NCBI GenBank assembly: GCA_003116995.1
Contig: BDSL01000033.1
Coordinates: 744,001 to 808,000 of the forward strand
DNA length: 64,000 nucleotides
Origin: Yamagishiella unicocca
Lineage: Eukaryota > Chlorophyta > Chlorophyceae > Chlamydomonadales > Volvocaceae
Reading direction: 5' to 3'
The number at the start of each line of letters is the position of its first letter. The stretch's first letter is position 1. Below, in pieces: positions 31,605 to 42,551 of the stretch. The position numbers were made by a program, and so were the translations under genes. The notes under the pieces were generated by a model. The model did no database searches. It saw nothing but the letters and a program-made list of their open reading frames with translations, and was not told the DNA's origin.

Positions 31605-32913
31605 TCAGATCTTGCATACGCTCATGCTCTCGCGAAACTGCCGGAACTTCTCGAACGCCAACGGCTTCGTCAGGCAGTCCGCCACCATCTCCGACGTGCG
31701 GCAGTCAACCATGACAATCGCGCCGCGCGTCACGTGCTCCCGGATCAGATGGTACCGCACCGCAATGTGCTTCGACCTCTCGGAAACGACCGGGTTCTTA
31801 ATCACCTTGATCGCGCACTGGCTGTCGCAGTTGACTTTCGTAGCGACCAGCATGTACCCCATGTCGCACAGCAACTGCCGCAACCACAGCGCCTCCTTAA
31901 CCCCCTCCGATGCCGCTACATACTCGGCCTCCATCGTGGACACCGCCACGGTGCGCTGGAACTTGCTCGACCAGCTCACCGGGCCCCCATGCAGCGAAAA
32001 CACAAAACCCGTGGTCGAACGGCGCGACTCCACGCAACCCGCGTGATCCGCGTCGGTGTAGCCAATGAGGCCCTCATCCACGCGACCGCCACCGAACACC
32101 AGGCCATAATTGGCCGTGCCAGCCAGATACCGCACCACCTCTTTCGCTGCCTTCCAGTGCTCCTTCCCCGGAGCCGACATGTGCCGCGTCAGCACTCCCA
32201 CGGCGTGAGAGATGTCTGGACGCGTGCAACCAGCGATGTACAGCAGGCTGCCCACCAGCGCACTGTACGGGTAGCGCTCAACCTCCAAACGCTCATCCGC
32301 CCCGGGCTTCACCAGGACCGTACCCGGGGTCATGGGGACTGCCTTGGGCCGGGACTTCGACATGCCGTACTCGGCCACCACTTCCTCAATCATCCGGCGC
32401 TGGGACACCGTAATCGTGCGAGACTCCCGATCCCGCTGAATGGCCAGACCCAGGAAAAGGTCGGCCTCCCCCATATCGCGGCAATCGAAAACTTGCATGA
32501 TGGCCGACTTCACTTCCAGCACCTTCGCCACGCCGTACGACGCAATCAGCAAATCGTCGACGTAGACCAGCACGTGCACAACATCACCATCGACATCCCG
32601 CACGTACAAGCTGGGGTCCGCATCGGATTCCTTGAAACCCATCGCCACCAGCTGCTCGTGCAACTTCTTGTGCCAGGTGCGAGATGCCTGCCGCAAGCCA
32701 TACAGCGACTTGCGCAAGCGGCACACGTTTGCTCGCCCACCCGTCGCAAAACCGGGGGGCTGCTCCACGAAAATCTCCTCCTCCAAATCACCATTCAGGA
32801 AAGCGGTCTTAACATCGAGCTGATGAAGCTCCATGTCCCCAGCCGCAACCATGGCCAGGAAAGCCCGCAGCGTGGCATGCTTGCTGACAGGCGCGAACAC
32901 TTCCTTGAAATCA
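31605..32913 (-). pseudogene. copia pol 3' part: reverse transcriptase and RNase H
   Basis: About 430 codons starting just inside the conserved RT region (DFKEVFAPVSKHATL) without an ATG of their own. RT motifs include LDVKTAFLNGDLEEEIFVEQ and the catalytic YVDDLL. The Ty1/copia RNase H follows with TDADHAGC, SRRSTTGFVFS and STMEAEYVAASEG, ending SMSVCKI at the stop. The catalytic residues are all present. The segment is separated from gag-integrase by the inverted duplication, so it cannot be made as part of one polyprotein from this copy. Confidence 0.9.
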
Positions 32914-33406
32914 ATGGGAGGAAATGTTGTCCTACCCCAATACCGATGATGAGGGTGAAGGTGGTGAGTCCGAGCCGGATGGCGAGTCGGATGGTGAGCC
33001 GGATGGCGAGCCAGACGGCGATGGCCCCGAGCCGGATGATGACCCCGAGCCGGATGACGCAGGGCAAAGTGAGGCGGACCAGCCCATTGCGCAGCGTAGG
33101 GCCAAGCGGGTTAACGCCGGTGTGCCTCCAAGTCGTTATACTGGAGCCGTGGATCAGCGTGGCGTGGAAGTCACGGCGCCGGCGACCTATGCAGAGGCAA
33201 TGGCGTCCCCCTATGCCGTGCAGTGGCAGGCCGCGATGGAGGAGGAGTTGGCGTCCTTGCAGGAGAAGGGCACGTGGGTTTTGGAGCCCAAACCGCAGGG
33301 CGCGCGTGCGATGGGTGTAAAGTGGGTCTTTGCTTTGAAGCAGGACAAGCACGGAGTGATTGAGAGGTTCAAGGCCCGCCTAGTCGTCAAGGGCTTTATG
33401 CAGCGT
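32914..33406. repeat. left arm of a 493-bp inverted duplication in the copia element
   Basis: This arm is the reverse complement of 33455-33947, separated by a 48-bp spacer. It puts the acidic linker and start of RT in plus orientation, giving a misleading plus-strand open frame (32924-33481). A 47-bp direct repeat (32868-32914 and 33400-33446) brackets the arm. Confidence 0.9.
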
Positions 33407-36400
33407 GGCATGCTTGCTGACAGGCGCGAACACTTCCTTGAAATCAACGCCCTCACGCTGCATAAAGCCCTTGACGACTAGGCGGGCCTTGAACCTCTCA
33501 ATCACTCCGTGCTTGTCCTGCTTCAAAGCAAAGACCCACTTTACACCCATCGCACGCGCGCCCTGCGGTTTGGGCTCCAAAACCCACGTGCCCTTCTCCT
33601 GCAAGGACGCCAACTCCTCCTCCATCGCGGCCTGCCACTGCACGGCATAGGGGGACGCCATTGCCTCTGCATAGGTCGCCGGCGCCGTGACTTCCACGCC
33701 ACGCTGATCCACGGCTCCAGTATAACGACTTGGAGGCACACCGGCGTTAACCCGCTTGGCCCTACGCTGCGCAATGGGCTGGTCCGCCTCACTTTGCCCT
33801 GCGTCATCCGGCTCGGGGTCATCATCCGGCTCGGGGCCATCGCCGTCTGGCTCGCCATCCGGCTCACCATCCGACTCGCCATCCGGCTCGGACTCACCAC
33901 CTTCACCCTCATCATCGGTATTGGGGTAGGACAACATTTCCTCCCATTCCTCCTCCTCCGACCCCGAATCCGTCTCATCATCAGACGACTCTGACACCTC
34001 CTCCATGCGGCAATCGACGCAGTCAGCAAACTTGACATTTTTGCTAACGAGGATTTTCTTGTGCCCAGGTAGCCACACACGCCATGCATGCCCTTCGGGC
34101 TCGTAGCCCACCAAAATGCCTTTGCGGGCCACAGGCCCCAGCTTGGACTGCTGGGGCTTCGGAATCATCACGTATGCTGCACACCCAAACTCACGCAAAT
34201 ACGAAATGTCCGGCTTCTCGCCAGTGAACCGCTCCCACGGTGTGAGCACGCTATCAGACGTGGCGGATACGTTCCGCAAATGCGACGACGTGAACACTGC
34301 CTCGCCCCACATGTTCTGCGGACAGTCGGGCGAGCCCTCCATCATGGTCCTCACACGTTCAAGCAAAGTGCGATTGAGCCGCTCTGCTGCCCCGTTTTGC
34401 TGCGGGGTGTACGGTGCCGACTTCTCATGCTTAACGCCCAAATTCTCGAAAACTTGGCACAATTTGGCATTCACGTACTCAGTGCCGCGGTCCGTCCGAA
34501 CACGGCGCAACTTCTCGCCGGTTTGGCGCTCCCACGACTTTAGGACCTTCTCGACTTCTTCTGCGACCTTATCCTTCGACGCCAGGAGCCGCACTTCTGA
34601 ATACTTGCTGTAGTCGTCCAAAAACGTAGCAATGTACAGTCCTCCACCAGCCGACTTAATCGGCATGGGCCCACACAGGTCCATGTGCACCAGCTGCAAT
34701 CGCTCCGTGCTAACGTGGCCTGACGACGGATGCGACTGCTGGGTTTGCTTCCCCAGCGCGCAGGGCTCGCATGCAACGCCCTTCGCCGCGTCTACATCAG
34801 CCGGGGAGTAACCCAGCCCCTTCACCATCTTGTGTGCTGCCATCGCGCGCATGCTGGTGAAACCCAGGTGTCCTAACCTACGGTGACCCATGCAAATACG
34901 TGCACGCGAAGCATTCAGGCGCCTCATCGCCTCTTCCCGCAGCGCCCGGTGCTCGCGCTCACGGATTTCGTGCTTTTCCTGCAGCCGCCGGCGAGTTGCC
35001 TCCTTTCCCGCTACGACTTCCCGCTGGCGCTCTTCCTGCATCTCACGCTTCACCTCACGCACCAAGGCGGCGGCCTTGCCCCCGTTGCCCATTTCGCGGT
35101 ATTCCGCATCCCAACGGGCCATCTCAATCACGTCCAGCATCGGATCCTGCACCCGGGCCCGCACGAAATACATGCCATCGCGCTCGTACATCTGCAGCGC
35201 CGGCTCCCCGTTGATCGCGATATACGACTGGTCCCCGTCTAGGACAGTCGTCACGTGGCCGAAAGCCCGCTTGAGGGCCTTCATCGAGAAAAGGTTCATT
35301 CCGATCCCCGGCACTACGTGGGGGTGCATCGTTACGTCCATGCCAAAACCGTCTACACCGAACGTGACCTGCCCCCGCCACTTCGAAAACTTGCTTGCCT
35401 TATCCGCCATCCTGAACTCGATGCTGTTCTTCATCGTCAGGGACTTGACGTTGAACAGGGCACCGCTGCAGCCGGTCAAGAACTCCTCCGCGCCAGTGTC
35501 GAACAACCACTCGTCCTTGGCCGTCGTCACGTTGGCAACCAGGTTTGCGGTGGCAATAAGGTGCCGCCGCTGTCCCTGTGCCGGCGCCTGGCCTTGCTGA
35601 GGTAGGGGGGGCGGCGCTGCCTGCGCCTGAGGCGCCTGCTGCGCCTGCTCTCGCTCCCGACGCTCCCTCGTGCGGCAGTTTGCCTGGATGTGGCCCTTCT
35701 TACCGCACGAGTGGCAGATCTTGTCCTTGTGCCGGTTGAACTTGCCGCCATCTCCTCCAGCGCCACCGCCTCCAGCTCCGCTGCCTCCAGCTCCGCCGCC
35801 TCCGTTACCGAAATGGCGGCGCCCGACGGCGTTCACGGACGCTTGTTGGTTGGCACGATTCCTCGACGTCTCCTCGTTGATCAGACGCCGACCCAACTCC
35901 TCCACGGTTGCCACGTCGATGGCGTTCATCATTACAGTCTTGAACGTCTCGTATGATGAAGGCAAACCAAAAAGCAGCGTGTGAATGTACTGGGCCTCGT
36001 CCATCTCCATGGCGGCGCAGTGCATCTTGATACGCAGAATCCGCAGCCGAGCGAGGTAGTCACTACATGTCTCGTTGTGCGCCATGCTGAATGTCGAGAT
36101 CTCCATTTGGATATTCGACTTCGCCGCACGGCTGGTCTGGGAATAGCGACGGCTGATGGCCACCCACAGGTCGTAGGCCGTCTCGTGCACCTCCAACGAC
36201 GGCAGCTCCAGCGTTGTCAGGTACTGCATGATCAGCGCCCTAGACTTCTGATTTTCCCTTGCATCAAGCGTTTCACGCCTGGCCGGAAGCTCGTGGATAG
36301 CATCAGCCCATCCCTTGCTTCCGAGTGCGCGCCTTACAATGGCCGCAACCTCCACATAGTTATCCGAAGTAAACAGGTGGTTGTCTGGCACCTGCTTCAT
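33380..36400 (-). CDS. copia gag-protease-integrase polyprotein, truncated before RT
   Basis: An open frame of 1006 codons from the ATG at 36400. In order: a gag domain (SRRYSQTSRAAKSNIQMEIS, about residues 30-190), a Gly-rich stretch, a CCHC zinc knuckle (CHSCGKKGHIQANC), an aspartic protease motif (LFDTGA), the pre-integrase zinc region (GHRRLGHLG...CEPCALGK), and the integrase core with D in DLCGP, D in RTDRGTEYVN and E in QQNGAAERLNRT. An acidic linker and the start of RT_2 (KGTWVLEPKPQGARAMGVKW) follow. The frame then crosses into the inverted arm and stops after KALDD. Gag, protease and integrase look intact; RT is missing from this frame. Non-autonomous unless helped in trans. Confidence 0.95.
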   Translation of the reverse strand: MKQVPDNHLFTSDNYVEVAAIVRRALGSKGWADAIHELPARRETLDARENQKSRALIMQYLTTLELPSLEVHETAYDLWVAISRRYSQTSRAAKSNIQMEISTFSMAHNETCSDYLARLRILRIKMHCAAMEMDEAQYIHTLLFGLPSSYETFKTVMMNAIDVATVEELGRRLINEETSRNRANQQASVNAVGRRHFGNGGGGAGGSGAGGGGAGGDGGKFNRHKDKICHSCGKKGHIQANCRTRERREREQAQQAPQAQAAPPPLPQQGQAPAQGQRRHLIATANLVANVTTAKDEWLFDTGAEEFLTGCSGALFNVKSLTMKNSIEFRMADKASKFSKWRGQVTFGVDGFGMDVTMHPHVVPGIGMNLFSMKALKRAFGHVTTVLDGDQSYIAINGEPALQMYERDGMYFVRARVQDPMLDVIEMARWDAEYREMGNGGKAAALVREVKREMQEERQREVVAGKEATRRRLQEKHEIREREHRALREEAMRRLNASRARICMGHRRLGHLGFTSMRAMAAHKMVKGLGYSPADVDAAKGVACEPCALGKQTQQSHPSSGHVSTERLQLVHMDLCGPMPIKSAGGGLYIATFLDDYSKYSEVRLLASKDKVAEEVEKVLKSWERQTGEKLRRVRTDRGTEYVNAKLCQVFENLGVKHEKSAPYTPQQNGAAERLNRTLLERVRTMMEGSPDCPQNMWGEAVFTSSHLRNVSATSDSVLTPWERFTGEKPDISYLREFGCAAYVMIPKPQQSKLGPVARKGILVGYEPEGHAWRVWLPGHKKILVSKNVKFADCVDCRMEEVSESSDDETDSGSEEEEWEEMLSYPNTDDEGEGGESEPDGESDGEPDGEPDGDGPEPDDDPEPDDAGQSEADQPIAQRRAKRVNAGVPPSRYTGAVDQRGVEVTAPATYAEAMASPYAVQWQAAMEEELASLQEKGTWVLEPKPQGARAMGVKWVFALKQDKHGVIERFKARLVVKGFMQREGVDFKEVFAPVSKHATLHKALDD
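33455..33947. repeat. right arm of the inverted duplication (native orientation)
   Basis: This arm is in frame with the minus-strand polyprotein and is therefore the original. The left arm is the extra, inverted copy. Confidence 0.9.
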
Positions 36401-36476
36401 CCTAGCCTAGCTTAGCCGAGCCTGCCTCCCGCAGTTGGCACCTTAAGGTCTAGGGATCTCTTCACGCGCGTCTAAG

Positions 36477-36492
36477 CGCGGGGCTCATAACC
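36477..36492 (-). other. primer binding site, probably for a half tRNA-Met
   Basis: Right next to the 5' LTR the element's sense strand reads GGTTATGAGCCCCGCG. Its complement, CGCGGGGCTCATAACC, looks like a tRNA anticodon arm with anticodon CAT, not a tRNA 3' end. Drosophila copia and yeast Ty5 prime with an internal fragment of initiator tRNA-Met, so the same mode is inferred here. Confidence 0.65.
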
Positions 36493-36646
36493 TGTTGTGA
36501 TAAGGGCGATTACTCCATAATCCGTTACAGTGAGAGAGAGAACCTACTCAGGGAACGCTCTCCTAACACCACACTGAGAGCCGTACTGCGGTACGGCTAA
36601 AGCCTCCAATAGGCTGCGTAGCAGAGCTGACCATCATTTCACAACA
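36493..36646 (-). repeat. 5' LTR of the copia element
   Basis: 154 bp, identical to 31440-31593. As the element is antisense, this is its promoter-bearing LTR, reading leftward. Confidence 0.95.
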
Positions 36647-36651
36647 CGCCG
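36647..36651. other. right target-site duplication (CGCCG)
   Basis: Matches 31435-31439 on the far side of the element. Confidence 0.95.
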
Positions 36652-37778
36652 TCGCAAAAGGCAAGCTTCCACAATTGACAGCTTGAGCGAGCGAAAAATA
36701 TAAATTCAGGGCCAAGGACCTCTAGGGAATCGCGCTTCGTAATCGGACTGCGTAAGGTAGGACTACGGCTAACTGCGAAGGTAAGCTGCCGCAGGCTACA
36801 GAGTGGAATCCTTGGCGCTATGTGCTGTGCGCTGTAGATCCACTTTGATGGTGTGGAAAGCCTTCTATGGGAATAAATATGCCAGGACAGCGTCCCAGTA
36901 GCGCATACGGCGTTCGTTTTAGCGAGTCGCCCTCCTTATCGCCCTCCCTAGAACTGAATTAGGTCACTGGAATGGCATATAAGGCGGAGCTACTGCCTGT
37001 AAAAATCGGTTACATTATTCCAACGTCCAAGGCGACGAAGTCCCCGTGGGGTTTACACTAAATTGGAACTGGTTTATGCCTGCGACGCGAGTCCTAGGCC
37101 ACCTTATGCCTGCCATTATCATGTAGCTTTTGCTGTTTTGACGAATCGTGCAGTACTACTTTGCAGAGACTTGGTGTCTCTGCAACATGAAAAGTCAAGC
37201 TCACCCAACCTGCTGGTCACGCTTTGCAGCAACGACAGTTTTGCGGATAAAAGTAGTGCCATTTATCCTAGGTAGACTCTTCACGTTTATTTCCTCTTCT
37301 GACGGCGTTACGGCGTTTTCCGGGCTCAACGAGTACATCTTGAATGTGCATGTTGTGAGCTGGTGAGCCTTGGTCTTCATCCATGTGGGGTGCTGTCTGT
37401 AATGTTGTGCCGGCATTTTGAAATGTCCTTTGTGGTTATCTTGGTAGGCACGATGGTTGACACGTCTGTGTGGGGCCGTCATGCATTGGTTCTTTTCTCC
37501 CTGCCACTCTCTCTTTGGTCACGCCGTCTGGGGGGGCCTCTGGCTGCTCTTCACGGCTTACTATTGTCACCCTTTCAAGCAGTTTTATGCAGTGTGTGTG
37601 CTCCATTTTCTGGTGCTGGCGGCATCGGTTGGCTGTGGCTGTCGCGTTGTAACTGCTGTTTGGGCAGGCTGGCGTCCCTCTGCCTTTCGGGGCTTTTCTG
37701 TGCCCTTCGGGGCATCTGCTGGGTTGAGCCCCGGCTCTCATATGGCGAGGCTATAGACATGGGCCCCTCTGTATGTCT
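36652..37778. repeat. pherophorin upstream unit copy 3, right of the insertion
   Basis: Nearly identical to 30224-31349. It has no pherophorin gene attached: the gene that would lie to its left is replaced by copy 2 of the unit and the transposon. Past GTATGTCT at 37778 the sequence becomes unique. Confidence 0.9.
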
Positions 37779-38821
37779 TGTCTTTGGTTCGGCTGGGCTT
37801 GCGGACACTGCATCATCTTACTATGACCTTATGTGACTTTATGATCAGCAAGATTTGGCAGTTGCATTTTTTCAATTACCAGCGAGGCAACGCAGTAAAG
37901 GGAGCACCCGGGGCTCTGGCTAGCACGATGGTCCTTATCGCGAACCTTGGTACGGATCCCAGGACATCGCCTGACAACATGATGGGGCATTCCATTATGG
38001 TGTATAAGGTGATCAATTAAGCCGATCATTTGTAGCACATGATTAGAGGCTCTTTGATCATGCGTGTGTGGACGAGATGAGGTGGTTGCCGCACCGGTAA
38101 AATTCGCATTTATGCCGACAGGGACAACGCAGACCTTGTCAACGTTTGAAGACCGCCGGGGGTTCGCTGCGGCTCACTATTAACGAGGGTTTCACTTGAT
38201 GGGAGGCTGATGTCTATATACCAGTCGAGTTACGCTAACCTCCGCTTCAGCTGTCTACCCCTGGTCTCCGGTCACTCGGTTGTAACGCACTGAAGAGATC
38301 TAAACTGAGATTGCAGCAGCCAGCTGGAACGTTCGCCATGTGTGCGTTTTGACGCAAAAAAGAGGGCAAGGCAGCGGAGCGCTGTCGCACAGTGGTTAGC
38401 CTTCCCGCGCCTTCTTACACAGCGAGCCTGGGGCGCTCTCTCCTGCCCCGCTTTGGCTCCGCGACTGGTACCGATACCCAAGCAAGGTGCTGCGGGACGC
38501 GGCCGCCGGCCACCGCCGCATGGAGCAGCAGTTCCAACAGACCCAAACTACACCAATACCAACGCCGGTGCCCAGCTCGCGCTGCCCTCCCGGCACACGT
38601 TCACATCCAGAGAGGCTAGCCAACAGCGCGATGCCCCAACTCAGCGCCTCCATTACAGCCGGTACTGCCGTCACCGGCGCAACCAGCTCCCTTGAAACCG
38701 CGTAAAGAGGGGCCATCACCGCGCGCTGTCACCGCCTGCCAGGAAGTGCTGCGGCCAGAGGCTGAGTGCTCCCCGGTGGCCTGGCTGCTAGCAGATGTGA
38801 CGCTGACTGCTGGCTGCAAGT
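37779..38821. other. intergenic spacer and RPL10 3' flank
   Basis: No supported gene. Short frames such as 37778-38020 lack any recognisable feature. The right part holds the probable RPL10 3' UTR. Confidence 0.5.
38653..38657 (-). terminator. putative poly(A) signal TGTAA of RPL10
   Basis: TTACA on the plus strand, 165 nt past the RPL10 stop codon on the minus strand. Confidence 0.45.
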
Positions 38822-40774
38822 TTACTCGTCACCCTTGTGGAAGGGGATGTGGTGGGTGCGGGCAGCGTAGTCGAAGATGAGGTCCGGCTCGCGCTCAGAC
38901 AGCGGGCCCTTGTGGTTGACCAGCTTGACGTGCGAGCCGTCGTTGACCAGGCGGCCCTCCTCACGGTAGAGCTTGTAGTCCTTGCGGGTCAGGTTGGTGA
39001 AGCCCCTGCGAAAGATCACGAAAGCGCGAGCGAAACTTAGCGTGCTTGCCGACCAACCCAGCACCAGGCCGGACGCCCAGCATTGCTGCATGAAACGTGG
39101 ATGCGTGCCAAAGAGAGCATGCCGCGTCATGATGGAAGAGAATTTCAGTGATGTACAGACTGCCCATGCTATGCTTTTCGCGCACTTTAATCGACCGTAA
39201 ATCGGAGTTGGGTCGCAATGGACGTTGCTCCCTGCTACGATGGGACCCACATACGGGAGCTCGCTAGCATGCAATCCACTCGTGTCACTCGCCAACCAAG
39301 AAGGATAGCTCATGCGGCATCCGAAATCAGTGATGCCGATGAGCTACTTTCTGTTCCGTTAATCCTCACGTGCTTTGGACTTTCGAGCCCGCTGAAAGGC
39401 AGTTTTGTACGCGGCAACCCTGATGTCGAAACCCAAGCGCTTCCCCCATCCCGTCACCCTTCCACCAGGCATTTCCACACTCGATCATGCGGCGCCGTCG
39501 CACCTTTTCACCACGGCCCCTCACCAGCGCTCTCAGGGCAACTGTTGCATCTCAGAAACAAGCCCAAGAGCCCGTCACTCGGCTTCAGGCCCAAGTTTCT
39601 CCGTCATCGGATCAAACCCAGTCCCATATGTTGAACAGCAACAACGCCCCCACCTGAATACTTCAGTCACACACCCAATCCCAGTCCATTCACTCACCAG
39701 TTGTTGGAGCGGATGATCTTCTGCCGGCCAGGGAATTTGAACTTGGCGCGGCGCAGGGCCTCCTCGGCCACCGAGCCGTGCTGATCACGGCAGCGGATGC
39801 TCATCAGCACCTGGCCAATCTGCACGCGCGCGCAGGTGCCAATCGGCTTGCCGAAAGCACCACGCATGCCGGTCTGGAGCCTATCGGCTCCAGCGCACGA
39901 AAGCATCTTGTTAATGCGCAGCACGTGGAAGGGGTGCACGCGCACACGCAGGTGGAAGGCTTCCTTTCCGGCATTCTTCACCATGTACTTGTTAGCCGCC
40001 ACACGGGCAGCCTCCAGCGCCTCGCTGGTCACGTTCTCCTTCTCCCAACTGGCGGCCAGGGCAAGGTGGGCAGGGTGTGACAAGGTGGGCAGCCAGGGAC
40101 GAGGTTATCACACACACGCTGCAACGGCCGATCCATGCGCGTGCGCTTACTAGCAGGTGCGTGCGTAGGGTGCGATGCGTGCACAAGCGCTCGCTCCAAA
40201 AAGAGCGTTGGACGCTATCGTACGGGTTTCAAATTTGTGACGAGGGACGGTGCAGCTCTATCCCCGCATTGCCAAGTGAGCAACTTATAGGTCACTCCAG
40301 GAACCGCCCAACAATGTCTTTGTCCCCCGCGCAAGCACGACACGACCAGGGCCACAGGCAGCATAGGGGGCACCGTTCCACGGATTTCCCACGGAAAGCA
40401 CAACTAAACACAGTCGCCACAGGCACAAGCTCGCATGGGAGCTTATTGCATCACAATGAAATTCGAGGTGACGGGCGCGGCCGACGCTGCAGCCGTGTTA
40501 CCATGCGGGTAGGCGAGAGCAACAGTTCATTACACAAAGCGGTGCCCCATTTCCCTCCCTCACTCAGCCCAGACAAACCGGGCCGCCGTCCCCAGCCCTT
40601 CCCTCCGCCACACCTGGCCAGGTGAACGCAGCAAGGGAAAGTATCCACGTCCGCCCTCTTCATGCCCGCATCGTAAATGCGGATCTTGGGGTCGGGCACA
40701 CCGCGGCAGAAACGGGACTTAGGGTAGGGCTTACCCTTCGACTGCCTGTAGCAGCGGGCGGGTCGGCGGCCCAT
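38822..40774 (-). CDS. RPL10: cytosolic 60S ribosomal protein uL16 (RPL10/QM)
   Basis: Three exons (40774-40614, 40048-39698, 39005-38822) join in phase to 231 aa. The start [20 protein letters not shown] is the invariant RPL10 N-terminus. The middle has [20 protein letters not shown], the conserved P-site loop region, and exon 3 begins after NNW with [19 protein letters not shown]. Length is close to the usual 213-220 aa, with a slightly longer C-terminus. Known: uL16 joins late in 60S maturation and sits near the peptidyl transferase centre. The protein is highly conserved and shows none of the low-complexity inserts seen in its neighbours. Confidence 0.97.
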
Positions 40775-41635
40775 TTTTGCCTGCGCGCAGGCACAGGCGA
40801 CGCACACCAGCAGGCGAGTCGCGTTAGATGCGAGTCGGCGCAAGAGCTGCTCGCTATCAGGGTCGGCTGGAAATGCTCTCTGAACAAAAATGATAAGATC
40901 ATTTTGCATTAACTGCCGCCGTAGACCAGTGCTGAGGAGTAAACAGGCGACCACATCGCCGAATAGCTGCACTACTTGTGCAATTGCTGGACCATGCTGA
41001 AGTCCTTCGATGAAAATCTGCTACGCGAGCTGCAAACAGCGACTACGTGTCTGCTTTCGCGAGCGAGGGTCCCTTCGCCGCCATCTCCAGCCGCCGAACT
41101 GAGACGCCCGCGCACGTAGCACAACAAAAGATGGTCGATCGCACGCTCCATATGTACCAGCTGATATAACTGCGGCCATGCTGCATCCGCTCAATGCGCA
41201 GCTTGCGCAGTCCACAGGACCAATTCAAGAGGAGCGCGCTCCTTTAGCCTCACCAAAAGTCACCAGCTGTAAAACCTGGATATCCACGCTTGTCCTATTG
41301 TCAATACTGCTGAGCTTCCGTGCTGCTGGGGCCCAAAGAATACAATACCACCTCCCGAGCAAGATAATATAACCGTTGTTCCCCCGTCTCAACGTCCTCA
41401 CCTGTTTCGATGAAAGGAAGGCCCGAGAAGAGGGAGATGTCACGCACCTGCGGGCACCTGAATGAGGTTGCACTGCTCGGCCTTGCGTTCCCTGGAGCCC
41501 ATGCCGTACCGTCTAACCTAGGCTTTCGATGACTGAAACAGCGTCAGTTTACGTGCGTAAGGGAATCATTGCTGTACCTTGCTAGTAAGCTATTTGCTGT
41601 GGAAATGAAGGTCCGTGGGAAGGTCCGGTGAGTTG

Positions 41636-41708
41636 TGCAATTTCCAGCCCTTTATAATGGACCAACGTTGATGTGTATTTCCAGCCCTATATAATGGACC
41701 AACGTTAT
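41636..41708. repeat. 36-38 bp tandem duplication with TATA-like cores
   Basis: Two copies of ATTTCCAGCCCTWTATAATGG followed by ACCAACGTT, at about 41640 and 41677. Each carries a TATAATGG core. Confidence 0.8.
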
Positions 41709-42551
41709 ATACATATTTGATAGTCCAGGATCATGGCAGTCACATTTCCAATACAGGTTGATGTGCGAGTTCTGCAAGAAGGTTGTCGTGCGGCTAAACC
41801 GGGACCAACATTACGTTTACGTTTACTGCACCAAGAATGCCAGGGTAGGTTGATTTCGGCAGGGTGTGGCTGGGCTGTGTACGAGATGACCCCACACACC
41901 CCAACATTCCTCACCCCGCTTGCCCGTAATCCCTGTTCACATCATGTCGTACTGTCACCTAAACTGCCATTCCAAAGTCGTATTACTGACTTCTAAACAA
42001 TGATTGGATTGAACATGTGGCTCTTGCCCGCCCTGTGCTGCGGGCGCACTGTCATCCCCCACAGCATAAACAGCGGACAAAGTTCGTGACGATGTCAACA
42101 CGAGCCGACTCACACTGCTGCCCTGAGCACGGCGTGGAGGCACCAGTCGAAGCCGTAGGATTGCCGTGCCTTCCCGAGCCAACCTTCTCTATTATGCAAC
42201 AGCACATGCTGAGCAGCGCAAGCCGGTGAGCGGGAGAGAGCCAGGCCCGCCAGGGAAACGGGTGTATGCCGGGGGAAAGGGCCCATTAGCTCACCTTGAC
42301 ATGCAGAGTAGCTATTATGGAGATATAGATGACGTTAAGTCGCTCCCAACTTGCGATCCAAGCCGGCACCCAGCATGGCCCTTCGCCCTCTTCCCGCCCC
42401 CACAGGGGCTTGCTAGCGAACCGTCATACGTCAGTACTAGGGGAGCTCTACTGGAGGGCTGCTGTGTCCGGGCGAGATATGTAAAGTGACTAGATTTTAT
42501 TGACGACACCCATTGGGCGATAATAGACGGTACAGTTAGCCGTGCTGGGTG

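Larger units (their letters stand above)
31440..36646 (-). mobile_element. Ty1/copia LTR retrotransposon, young but internally rearranged
   Basis: A 5207-bp element on the minus strand with two LTRs of 154 bp that are identical by eye, TG...CA ends (TGTTGTGA...TCACAACA) and a CGCCG target duplication. Gene order on the minus strand is gag, protease, integrase, reverse transcriptase, RNase H, which is the copia order. The reading frame is broken by an inverted duplication between integrase and RT (32914-33947). Identical LTRs mean recent insertion. It landed in the third copy of the pherophorin upstream unit, so it postdates that duplication. It may relate to Osser, the copia element known from Volvox, but this was not compared. 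Confidence 0.97.

Noticed and set aside
31734..33320. 528-codon plus-strand frame across the copia element
   Set aside because: It overlaps the RT-RNaseH coding region in antisense, has no domain, and crosses the inverted-repeat boundary by chance.
32924..33481. Plus-strand 185-codon frame with copia-like protein
   Set aside because: It is the inverted extra copy of the minus-strand linker/RT segment, not an independent gene.
41411..41505. Minus-strand frame starting MGSRERKAEQCNLIQVPAG
   Set aside because: It stops after about 20 codons, and no phase-compatible downstream exon could be found.
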